Positions 48,740 to 59,866 of a stretch of 64,000 nucleotides of DNA are shown piece by piece. The position numbers were made by a program, and so were the translations under genes. How positions within the stretch are numbered: position 1 is the first letter of the stretch; the number at the start of each line of letters is the position of its first letter. The notes under the pieces were generated by a model that saw only the letters and a list, made by a program, of their open reading frames with translations, had not been told where the DNA came from and did no database searches. This DNA comes from Anaeramoeba flamelloides (lineage: Eukaryota > Metamonada > Anaeramoebidae), in assembly GCA_027625915.1 (NCBI GenBank), contig JANTQA010000023.1:19902001-19966000 (forward strand), given 5' to 3'.

Positions 48740-49359
48740 CCTAATTAAAAAAAATGAAAAAATGATTTCAATCAGAAATTGTTTTAGTGTTGAGTTAATT
48801 TTACTCACTAAAATAAGATCTCAAAATAATGAGAGTAGAGTCTTTGAGCTAGTTTACTTCTCTCTAGAAAGCACATTTAATTCCAATTGGAATACACTAA
48901 TATTAATAAATCCAAAGATTTGTTGCAAAATTTTTAATTAAATTTCCATTTTGTTAAATTAAATAACTTTACAACCAAAACAATTATTCACAGACAATAT
49001 TTTGAAAAAAGTATGTTATTTGAAAAGTACTTTATTGGTTTAAGTGATTATTCATCACCATAAACTCTTCTACAAATAATTATGTTGTTAAAGTAGTAAA
49101 TCATATTTATAATACATATTCTAAATTTCTTTTAGAAATTTGATTAGTATTTATGGATAAGGGTTATCTTCGTAAGATTAAATATGTTAAAGAGAGAATT
49201 TTGAAGTGAAACTATGTGTCTTCCAAATTTAAATAGTATCTAGATAGATTTTTACAGGCAGTCATTAGAATTATTAGTAACTTAATTTAGTTTTCTAATA
49301 AATAATCGATTAAGGGATCAGTCTTCAACGACAACAAGGCAAAATTTTTAAATATGTTA

Positions 49360-49990
49360 TTGGTGGTATTCTCTACTTACAAATTTTGTAGATCACAAGT
49401 GTCAAAAAATTCTGATCAACTAAGAAAGCCATAAAAGAATAATTAGTTCAGTGAGATCAATTTTTTTTTTCCATTTTTTCCGAAAAAGAAAACGATCAAA
49501 TTCTTTTTATTTCTCACAATTTAACAAGTTTTTACCCCTTTTATTATTATTTTGATCATTATTATACTATAACATTTCTTTGTTACCAGTAATATTAATA
49601 TAAAGATTTTTTTTCAATTTTGAGATAAAACTTTTGGTTAACCAAAAAAAATGATATATTTAACGGATTAAAAAATAATTGTATTTTTTTAAGAATAGTA
49701 GTTATAATAATCAAAGTTTTAAAGTCATGTAAAAATATTACTCTGAAATTGTGTTTTTGTTTTAAGATAAAATTCGATTTTTCAAAATAAAATTTTCTTC
49801 AAGATATTTGGGAATTAATTAATTCAATCCTTAAAATTCAATAATCAATTTTTTTCGAACCAAAAATGAATTGAATTGTTATAAGGATTGTTATGAATTG
49901 ACCAAACAATTTGTTGTAAAAATTTTTCATAATTGAAAATTTTTTTGCAATTTTTTTTTCATTTTTAGAAAACCAGAAAAGAACTTTTTG
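49360..49990 (-). repeat. Family J dispersed repeat, copy 2
   Basis: Inverse partner of 35560-36150; see there for the shared phrases. Beyond the strongest segment the match is patchy but collinear, including AATATTACTGGTAAC-like and TTTATCTCAAAATTG-like phrases read on the minus strand. Confidence 0.5.
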
Positions 49991-50159
49991 AAAACATTAA
50001 AGAAAAAAAATTTTTTGCAGAATACATCTCAATTTAATTGAAAAACTGTAGTTAAGCTTCTACCAAATATTGATTTATTGAATCGCCTCTACAACAATTA
50101 GTTTTATTGGATAAGATTTGAATTGAAATATTAATCAAAGAAAAAGAATCCAAATAAAA

Positions 50160-50455
50160 AATGTGCTTTTGAAATCAATACTTTCCAACTCATAACAAAA
50201 AATATATTTTCCCATTTTCAAGAATTAACTTAATTCTTAAACAAAATAATAGGTTACTTTTTTTAGTTTTATATTGGAAACCTGCAAATTTTGAATTTCA
50301 AAAAAGAGACTCAAATAAATAAAATTGTTAAAATAAGGTTAACTCATCCATTTCATAAGCCGAAACACAAATTACAAAAAAATAATTTTGAAGATCTTAA
50401 CAAGATTTCATTTTATTTTCAAAAATAACTACTCCCTTAATAAAATAAACTCTTT
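50160..50455 (+). repeat. Family I dispersed repeat, copy 2
   Basis: Same-orientation partner of 47290-47580, 2.9 kb away. The first two V-ATPase exons lie between the two copies. Confidence 0.7.
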
Positions 50456-50682
50456 ATATGTCTAAGGGTCCAGTTTTTATGAGGAAAAAGAACATACTAT
50501 TCGATGGTTTATCCAGTATTCTATTCAAAATCACTTATCAATTTTTAGATCAAGTCATTTTTTTAGTATTTTTGCTTTTTCTTTTGCTTTTTTCTTATTG
50601 TATCAACCTTTTTTCATTTTGTTTTTTTTTTTCCTCTTTTTTGTTTTTTTAAAACAAAGCCAATTTGTAAAACAGGATTTTT

Positions 50683-50970
50683 GAAACTCTAAATTAACAT
50701 TAAGAAAAGTGAGACATGTAATTTCTTTAAAATGGATATATTTACAATTAAAAAATCTTATGGTCAACAATTTTAATTTTCCAAAGAAATTGAGAAAAAT
50801 TGCAAGATACATTTAATCGAAAGGTGCCGAAAATTTGTTTTAATGTTTTTTTTATTTTTTTTAATAATTTATAATTTGATAAGGTTATGCTTTTCTGAAT
50901 ATCAACTCTAATCTGAGTTTATTATTTCATTTATTTCTAAACAGCCAGAAGTTGGTTGATTCTAAAAAAA
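50683..50970 (-). repeat. Family E element, copy 3, partial and inverted
   Basis: Read on the minus strand it gives AGAATCAACCAACTT, TGTTTAGAAATA, AAATAATAAACTCAGATTAGAGT, TTTCTTTGGAAAATTAAAATTGTTGAC and TTTTCTTAATGTTAATTTAGAGTTTCAAA, in the order seen in the copies at 28678 and 39345. Neither terminal inverted repeat is intact. Confidence 0.6.
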
Positions 50971-52229
50971 AAAAAAAAATTGAATTTTTGATTTTCGACT
51001 GGTTGTGGGTAAAATGGGTTTTCGTACTAAATTTGGATTCGGTGTTTATAAACTATATTGGTATTAGCAAAAAATTGAAGTATTTAGAAAAAAAAACGAA
51101 ATTTCATCAACAAATTTAAAAAATGTGGTCATCTATTTGGAGACTGAAAAGTTGAAAAATATCTCACATTATTTTAGTGAATTCGAAATAAAATATACTG
51201 ATTATAATTCTCAAACATGTATTTTTAATATCACCAAGAGAGAATTATAATCAGTTTATTTTTGAGAAACCAATAAAATTGCAAAAGTAATTATTTGAAA
51301 CTGGTTGGTTAATACTTTAAATTAAAATAAAATGTAAAACAAACAAAAAAACAAAAAATACAATCCGATTTAATTCAGGAAAAGAAATAACAACAAAAAA
51401 TGTAAAAAATTCTACCTATTTTTTTTAATAATTTTAAAAAGTTTTCACTCATAAAATAATTTCCAAAAAATATCTTTAAATTATAAAACTCAAACAAATT
51501 GATCAATTTGATCTTGACATTTTCAACTGTTATTTTTTATTTTTATTGTTTCTTAAAATCATTCAAATTGGATGAGTCAGATGATTCAAAGACTCTTTTT
51601 ATATTCACTTTTTTTGAAAACTAATATAAACTGTTATACTTGATCTACATAAAATTTCCTAATTTGACTTAATCTACAACTCTTCTAATTTTGATAATTA
51701 GAAACTTCCACAATTATCATAAAAAGCTATTTAAAATAACAAAAAAGAACAATTCACAATTTGACAATAGCCAAAAAGGAAAGAGTGTGTAAGTGGTAAG
51801 AAGTTGATTTGAAGTATAATCTAATTAAATAATCTCTGTATATATGTTTTTTTTTTTTTATTTTTTAGCATAGACCAGAAGAAAAGGACAACTTTATTAA
51901 GGTTTTATTTATATGTTGATTGATGGTAAAATATTTTGATTTTTTTAAAAAATTAAACAATTAACCTCAATATTATTGATGAATTATTATTGAATATTGG
52001 AGTAATATTAGAAAGGTTGCATAGGGGGTCGAAGTGTAACAAGATAAATTGTTCCATCTGATTTTATGATAATAATTATTGGGTTAATCTTTGAAATTAA
52101 AAAATCATAAAAAAAAATAAACTAGATTGTCAAAATTTTGACTGACTTTAAAATAATAATGGAAGTTGTTTTGAGTATTTATTTCAGTATTCTTATTAAA
52201 AGTATATTTTCAAATTTTTGGATCAGTTT

Positions 52230-52555
52230 TTCTTTTGTTTTTCTATTTCCTTTTGATATCCCTTTTTTTTGAAAAATTTTATGTTTTTTTTATTTTTTTT
52301 TTTTTAAAAAGATCATTTGGAAAAAAAAGATCACCGTAAAAACAAAAAATCACTAAGAAAATTGGGACTATGTAATGTCTTTTAAAATGAATTTAATTAT
52401 TAGTAAAATATCTTGTGGTTAACCTTTTTTTCAGTGCAAGTTCACTAATAAAAAATCAGTAATGCTCTTTTCAAAAATTATGATTCAATTTTTTTTTAGT
52501 TTTTGATTTTATTTTTTTAATGTTTAAAATTTCAGGTTTTTATATATTTATAATT
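52230..52555 (+). repeat. Family F repeat, copy 2
   Basis: Same-orientation partner of 39900-40240. It abuts the Tc1-like remnant that starts at 52558. Confidence 0.5.
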
Positions 52556-52557
52556 AT

Positions 52558-52930
52558 AAACTCCTTTTCAAAATCATTGGACCATTAAATATCACATTTT
52601 TAATAAAAATATTTTTTATTATAGAAGTAATCTATTATAATATAAAAATTTCGATTTTAATATTCAGTACTATACTCAAGAGATATTTATTTTTTGTCTA
52701 AAAATAAAAGAAAATAAAACACTTGTAAAAAATTGGGGCATTTATTTTGAAAGAAGCATCACATAAAAAATAGAAAATTTAAAAAATTAGTAAAGTCCAT
52801 ATATCGATTCTCCTTGAATTTGAATGAGTAAATCTAATCTCTTTTTCATTTTTGAAACCAATTTTTTCATTAATTCATCGGTTACTTCTTTCCAATTTTT
52901 CATTATCATTTTCCATTTTAACAAAACAGT
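52558..52930 (-). mobile_element. Tc1/mariner transposase C-terminal remnant with one terminus
   Basis: On the minus strand a frame ending at the TAA 52789-52787 reads NWKEVTDELMKKLVSKMKKR then LDLLIQIQGE. This is the helical end of Tc1-like transposases (pattern W...I......L..SM.RR....I...G). The catalytic DDE core is not detectable upstream, so only about 45 codons survive. About 200 bases beyond the stop, TAAACTCCTTTTCA begins at about 52557. It is identical to the first bases of the family E terminus and is followed by AAATCATTGGACC, a plausible Tc1 end. The opposite terminus was not found. Confidence 0.65.
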
Positions 52931-53536
52931 ATCGAAAAAATAAAAAAGAGAAAAAATGATTTATTTGCAAACTTTTCATTGTGAGGGGAAAAACTTCCAA
53001 ACAATACAAAATATTTCAAAATTCAAATGTAACATGGGAAATTTATTTGAAATTTAGTTTATAAAAGTGAATTAATATTCAAATTTAATAGTTTGTTATT
53101 CTTGAATACAAAAGAATAATTTTTTTTCAATTTATTATTTTAGATGGGTTACAATTTTTGAAATGGAGTTCATAATAAAAAATGGTACAAGAGTCTCACA
53201 AATAAATTATTTAATTTTTTAGAAGAAATGAATTTTTTGGCAACAAATATTAATTTCGAGAACAATTTCAGTGGGTTTTATTGTTGATGCGATCCAGTTA
53301 AAAATACTGATTATATTATATCATGATAGAGCTCTAAATAAAATTCAGGGTTCCTTGGAGTTCCGTGAAGTGGCTAGGTTTTCCAGAATTCAAAATAATA
53401 GAGAAAAAATCAAGGATTTTACTCAATTCCGTTAAATTCTTGAAAACTCTATGATGTTTTTTTTTTTTTAATTAGAGAAATAAACGTAAAATTAAATAAA
53501 TTTTTGGTTTATTTCACAAATTAAAAAAAAAACATA

Positions 53537-53731
53537 CAGTCAGTTCCACTTTTAAGGCACAAACTTTCAAGGAAATTTAAGGAACAAAAAAATCTCAAAT
53601 TAAGGCAAAAAATTTGGAATTTTTTTTTTACAATTTATTTTACTAGAATCTAAATAATGTGCCTTAATTTGAGATTTTTATTGTACCTTGAATTTCGTTG
53701 AAATTTTGTGCCTTAAAGATGAAACTGACTG
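53537..53731. mobile_element. 195-base MITE, family G, Tc1/mariner type
   Basis: TA flanks it at 53535-53536 and 53732-53733. The ends are CAGTCAGTTCCACTTTTAAG and the inverse of CAGTCAGTTTCATCTTTAAG. The inverted arms extend about 75 bases each, through GGCACAAA(C/A)TTTCAA and ATCTCAAATTAAGGCA, leaving a loop of about 45 bases. CAGT ends with a TA target are the standard Tc1/mariner signature. It is non-coding and a single copy in this window. Confidence 0.9.
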
Positions 53732-56700
53732 TATCCACAAACAGGTGGTAATTTTGTTAAATTGTATCTCTTGAATAATAATAAAAAAGGGGTGTGAGAG
53801 TTTGTTTATTTTTTTAAAAACAGTCAATTTAAACTAAAATGATAAAAAATAACCAACTTTTAAGGAATATTTATATATGTTATTTCTTGAAAAAATACCT
53901 TTCTGAAATAATACTCTTTTGATTTAGCATATTATTTATTTTTTTGTTTGTTTTTTTCATTTAACTAGTTAATTTATTTAAAATGGTCCACAAATATTAA
54001 AGTATGAAAAACAGGTTAATATAAGAAAAAAGAATTATCCATAGATCAAATTTAATCAGTTATTATTATTTTTTTTTTTAAATAATCAGTATTTGAATTC
54101 TATTGTATTTGATGTATAGTATTTATTTTGAGATTTTAAAAGTGATAGAGAAATAAATTTTCAAAAAATGCTTTATCAATATAAAAAAAGTTTTTTAGTT
54201 AATGTTTTTACTGGTAAAAATTTTATTTAGAACTTTTATATTTCATTTAATTTTTATGATCCTTAAAGAATAAAACAACTTTTTAGAATTTTTTTATTTT
54301 TTTTTAAATTAGTTTTTATCCTTAAAGATCCCCATAACCACAACAAGAAATAACTTGTACAATTTGACTCTTATTTTTTTGAAATCAGAAATATATTTTT
54401 CTGAAAGGGGTATTAGAAAATATCACCCTATCAAGAAAAATATATTCATTATTTTTACAAATTCTTTCAAACAAGACAGTTTTTGTTCAGAAAGCTTTGC
54501 TTAAAATAATTATAAAAAATAATTAATTTTCTAGTAATATTTATCTAAAGCACTATGTATTTTTAAAGTTTGAATATTACAAACTCAGCCTTTAAATTTG
54601 TTTCATAATCCATATTTTTTTCAAAATTGTTAAGATTTTTAACTATGATAAAAATCTTTTTTAATTGGTTAGATTCACAAATATGGTTATTTTATTAAGA
54701 GAATCATTGGAGACATTTGAAATATGAGGTATCAATATAATTTTTCTTCAATAGCAACATACTTTCATCTTCAACTTCTTTTGTGTAGATTCTAACCTAA
54801 CCTAGCCTTAAATTGGAAAAATTTAAACCTTTGGTGATAAAAAAGAAGAAAAAATTATTTATTTTTTAAAAAAAGGGTAATTTCGTTTTTGTAGATAAAT
54901 TTGAATATTTTTTTTTTAAAAAATATGTTTTTTAGATAGAAACAATTCAAGCTTATAAGATGAGATCTTTTTATTAATAATTAAAATGGTAAAAAAATAA
55001 CTTTTTATAAACTGAGATCTGATTAATAAATGTGATCGAATTTTCATTCCATTTTCCACTTTTTTCTTTACTAACAAAATTTCAAAGTAATAAATACGAA
55101 TTTAGGATCTCGCTTTTATTGTTTGTTTGAGATATTTCTTGAATAAAATTGTGTAATATAAAAATACAGATTATGATTTTGAAGAATTGTAAAACAAGAA
55201 TGAGATTAAAATATTACTCATTTAAATTTCAAATACCAGTAAATTGTAAATACATTTCTCCTAAGTTTATAAAGGGATCTGTATCCAAGTTTAGCAGTTC
55301 TTTTGTGAAAATGTGGGATCTATTTAGTTTTGGGGGGGGGGGATTGTAAATAAACTTTTAATTCGCTTTTTGTAAAAAAATTTCGAGTTTAACAATGTTC
55401 TGAAATTTTTTTAAAATAAAAACACCCTTAACAAAAACAACGTGTAAACTTTGAACGATTGTTAACATAAAAATTTGGAGAAAAATTGTAAATTGATTAA
55501 TAAATAGGAATTTATAAGATCATTCCTTTAAATGAAGATTAATTGTGTCGAGGTTTTGCTTTCAGAAATTTTATTTTGTCTTGAGCATTTTAAAAAAGTT
55601 TTTTTTACCAAAAAAATAACAACCATTAAAAATTTACAAAATAATTGTGTTTGTCTTCTGAAAATTATCTATTTTTTAACATTTTTTAATTTTTTATCAT
55701 TTTAATTCACAAATAAAACCAGAAATTGTAAATTGGAAAAAAATTGTGACTTTTGTTGGTTCAAAAATTGATTATTAAAAGATTGGAATTCTGGTTTTAC
55801 GGATTCTATCTGAAGTTATTGAAGAAAAAAAAATTCATGAATTGCATTTTTGAATTGAAATTCCAGATATAAATTCTTAATTTCTGTTTAAAAAAGATAT
55901 CTCTTCCTCTATCAACGCCAGATAGCATGTATTCGATTTAACATTGGTTAACGAAAACTTTAATTAACAAAGATTATCTGTACAGTCAAAATACTAGTTG
56001 TTGTAAGGAATTTCTGGATGATGAAAGTGTTTAACAAATTAAAAAATTTATTAGGGGTATAAATGATTGTTGAGCAAGGGTAAGGTTGTTTCCCCAGAGC
56101 CTGATAAAAAAAAAACTTTGCTTAAAGTGTCTTAAGAATTGTTTTTAATGAGAAAATATTTCTCATATATTCATTAGAGTTAAAATAAGAAAGTTGAATA
56201 AAGCGAAATCTTTTAAGAAAAATCTTTTCTTTAAATAATTCGAAAAAATAACATTTTGTGAAAATCGACATGTAATCAGTTGCTGAAAACAAAGTTTATA
56301 TAATACGTATATTCCCTTCTAATCAATAAATTTCCATTTAGTATCTTAATTAACTAAAAATTTTTGGAATAATTTGGAAACTTTTTTATGAAATTTCGAA
56401 ATAAAATAAAAAAAAAAAAACTATTTTGATAAGGAGAAAAAATTAGAAGAGTCACAGTTTGAGTCTATTGAGGCATTTTGATCATTTTGTATTTACTCAA
56501 TTCTAAATTTTTACCTATTTGTTTATTGACACATAAAAGTTAAAGAATTGTTAACTAAAAAAAACTAGACACAGACTTCACACAACACTGATGTTCAAAT
56601 TTTTCTCAATATTTTAAAAAAAAGTTTTTTTTTAATTTTTTTCTTCTATTTTCCCCTCAAGTTCAAAAGATGTTTTGGTTCTGAGTGGGTGAAGGGTTAA

Positions 56701-59700
56701 CTATTTAATTCTTTTTGCAAAAAAAAAACTTTACCAGTTTTTTGGCTCTGTCTAAATAGCGGAATACAGGAAAAAGAAAATTAAAAGATCACAAAATCTA
56801 AAACAATAGTCTTTTTTTCCTGTTAAAATTTAGAAAAAAAAAATAATTTTAAAAATTCAATACAACTTTTTTAATTTTCAAATATAATCAAAGTTAATCA
56901 ATGTTGGGTTTGGTATGTGTTCTTAGAAACTTCACATACAATTTCATCTCAAATAAAAACCTCAATTTTCTTATTTTTTCTTAATTTTGAATTTAATTTT
57001 AAATTTTATTTAATGAACTCAAGAAAGGTTTATCCCCCAAAATAGGGGAATTAGGGGTTGAAAAATGTTAAATATTAGCTCATGGACTTTCAGTAATAGT
57101 AGGGTTTGTTTTGGTAATTTTTCAATCTTACTAGTAAAAATCCAAGTACATTTTATTTTCTGTAATAAGGTTTCTTGCTTCAATTTTTTATGGATTTTGA
57201 TCTTGATATTTAGAGATTGAAAACAAAAAATCAAAAGATCATCAAATTTTTAGGTGGACATTTTGTTCATTGACTCCGAAAGCTCGAATAATCAAAGAGA
57301 AAATAAAAATGTATTTTTATGTTTTGTTCCAAAAACTACTAATATCAACATTTCAAACTCTTCAAGAACAATCCAAGAAATTAGACAAAAGGGGGTGTCT
57401 CAATATTTGGGTGTGTAGTTTTTTTTAAAGATTTTTATATAATTTGATAATTCTTTTACACTGGATGAGAAGAAAACAACAAAATTCTATAAAAAGAAAA
57501 TTAAAGGAAAAGATCAAAATATCTTCATATACAATGCAAAAAATCATTAAATTGATAAAAAATTGGAAAATTCATCTCTACTTTTTTGATTCAAAAGAAC
57601 AAGAAAAAAAAAAGTGTGAAGCAAGAATTGCAAAAATAATCAATTGAAAAAACCTCATAAAAACACCGTACAGCCACAATGTCATTCTTGGTTTGTCAAA
57701 ATAAATTATAAATAATCTGGAAATTTCTTAACGTTTTACAATCAGTTTCATTTTACTGATCAAGATAAAATAATTCGGATTATTGATGATTAAACAGCAA
57801 AGGGTGAAAGTGGTTTGGTCTCGAATTTGTCGTTCATTCTATAATTGAAAAAAGCCATTTTCTCATGAATTGAAAAAAAATATTTGGAAAAGGTATTTTT
57901 GGAGATTAATCCTTCAAAAAGAGTCTCCATTTCACACATTTCATATCACAATCCACACGTTTATAACGAGATCAAATTCAAGAGTAAAATCCTTTTTATC
58001 CAAATAATTTCTCTATTTTGTGAAGAGAATTGGAAACAAGAATACTTTTTACAAAAAAAAAAAAAAACTTTTTTTTTGGAAAGTTTTTCAATATCTCTAA
58101 TTAATGAAATAATTGTTTGGAGAATTAAAAAATCATGAAGGTTGTGTTAATATTGTATATATCGAATAATTTTATCTTGAAAATGTTACCTAAATAATGA
58201 GAGAGCAAAAAAAAGTCTCTTGAAAGAATTAGTTTTAATGAAATCAGATATATAGTAAAAGTAAATTGATTTTTTAGATCTACCAACCTACTTTCCTCAT
58301 ATTTCCGATAACTAAGAAAAATTAGGATTAAATTATTGATTCCTTTGTGTTAAAAAAAAAAGCCACAAATATTATCATTTGATTTGTTAGATTTTCCATT
58401 TCTTGAAAGGAATCCATTCAAACCATCAGACACAATTACTTTTGATGAATAAACTCCACACATTAAAATTCTTTAATTACTGAAAGGTTGTCCCTTATAT
58501 ACATGATTGAAAAATTTTTTTTTTTAACAGAAAATCTCAAAATATATATATTCATCTTATGAAAAATTACGTTTTGGTAATTACGTTTTTTTTTTTTTTT
58601 TGGAGTGAAAGTGAAGTGACTAAAATTCCAGGAAGCGAAAAATCCAAAATCCAAGATAGATAACATTTGAAGAAAAATTTTAAAGATTTGGAATGAAGAC
58701 AGAACATTGACAATTAGTATCTATGGGCCCACTGATTCACACTGATCAAAAATAGTCCATTTCTTTCCCAAAAATTTTCCAATTTTAGAATTACATTTAC
58801 CTGAAAGGTTTCTCAAAACTGAAAAAAAAGTTGATATCTCACATAGTGTTTTTATTTTTCATAATTCATTAGTCTGATGTGTAAAACATGTGAAAACTTT
58901 TTATTGTAAAAAAATATTTTTTTTCATTCAAAAAAAGTTTAAATAAATCAAAATTGAAAAATTGAAATAAATACTGTCTTCTTTAACATTTCAACTCTCC
59001 AATTAATTGTTTGTATTCATAATAACTGATTGGTGGCCAAATTGGTCTTTGATTTTAAACATAACGTAAAATTTATTTGTTACTTTCGATAAAAAGTGAC
59101 ATCTCTTTGGCACTCAACTTATCGTTCGTCTTTGAACTGCTTTGAAAAAGCAATCTGTTTTATTTCTTGTGTTTGTTCTGTGAGACAGAAATAAATTAAA
59201 AGTTTCACAAAAATTGATTTGTGAAACTTCCTTCAGGAACTGCTATAAACGAATTGAATTTGATAAATATTCAACGTTGGGACATACTCTATTTTTTCAC
59301 TGCTCCATTCGACAGTAAAATATGTAATTTTGCAGTCAAAAAGATTTTATAAAATGGATTTATTCAGAAGAGACATTTGGAAATGATTTTAGAATAAAAC
59401 GACTGAAGAACTGGCATTTTATTTTAAGTAAAATGTACCATGGCTGAGTTAAGACTCTTTTTTGATTCAGGTTTTGTATTAATAAAAACAAATATTCAAC
59501 ATTCTAAAATTTTCAATCTCAAGTCACGAATTTATATATTTTTCAAATAAAGCAAAGTTCAAATGCACAGATTGATTTAAGCACTGAAAATACTGTTACT
59601 CTTTTTTGTTAAGAAATTTACCAAAAAAATCTCAAAAAAAATTAGTATCAGCAACTTTGAAATTCAGTGAATAATTATCTTATGAGGAATAATTTTAAAC

Positions 59701-59866
59701 TAAAATTTTGATCTACCGTAGCCAATTTCTGGAAACGAAATTGGTTGAGGCACTTATGAAATTAAAGGAAAAAATGATCAAATTTAGATTCATTTATTTT
59801 TAAAATTAAAAAACCACATCATTTTTTTTTTTTTTATTCTTTTTTACATTTATTTTTATTCTGAAT

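Larger units (their letters stand above)
48740..59866. other. 11 kb without a recognisable host gene
   Basis: It is bounded by the starts of V-ATPase subunit d (minus) and the MFS gene (plus), so both promoters lie at its ends. It contains repeats J, I, E and F, a Tc1-like transposase remnant and a small MITE, described separately. About 53800-59800 shows nothing I can identify. Open stretches at 57444-57647 and 57884-58138 are Lys/Phe-rich and match no family I know. A less AT-rich patch at about 59000-59460 is unexplained. Confidence 0.5.

Noticed and set aside
47290-50455. Direct repeats 2.9 kb apart (family I) as possible LTRs
   Set aside because: The DNA between them is the first two exons and intron of a normal V-ATPase gene. 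There is no retroelement coding region, primer-binding site or polypurine tract.
57444-58138. Two Lys/Phe-rich open frames
   Set aside because: Low-complexity residues and no conserved motif. They do not join in phase through plausible splice sites.
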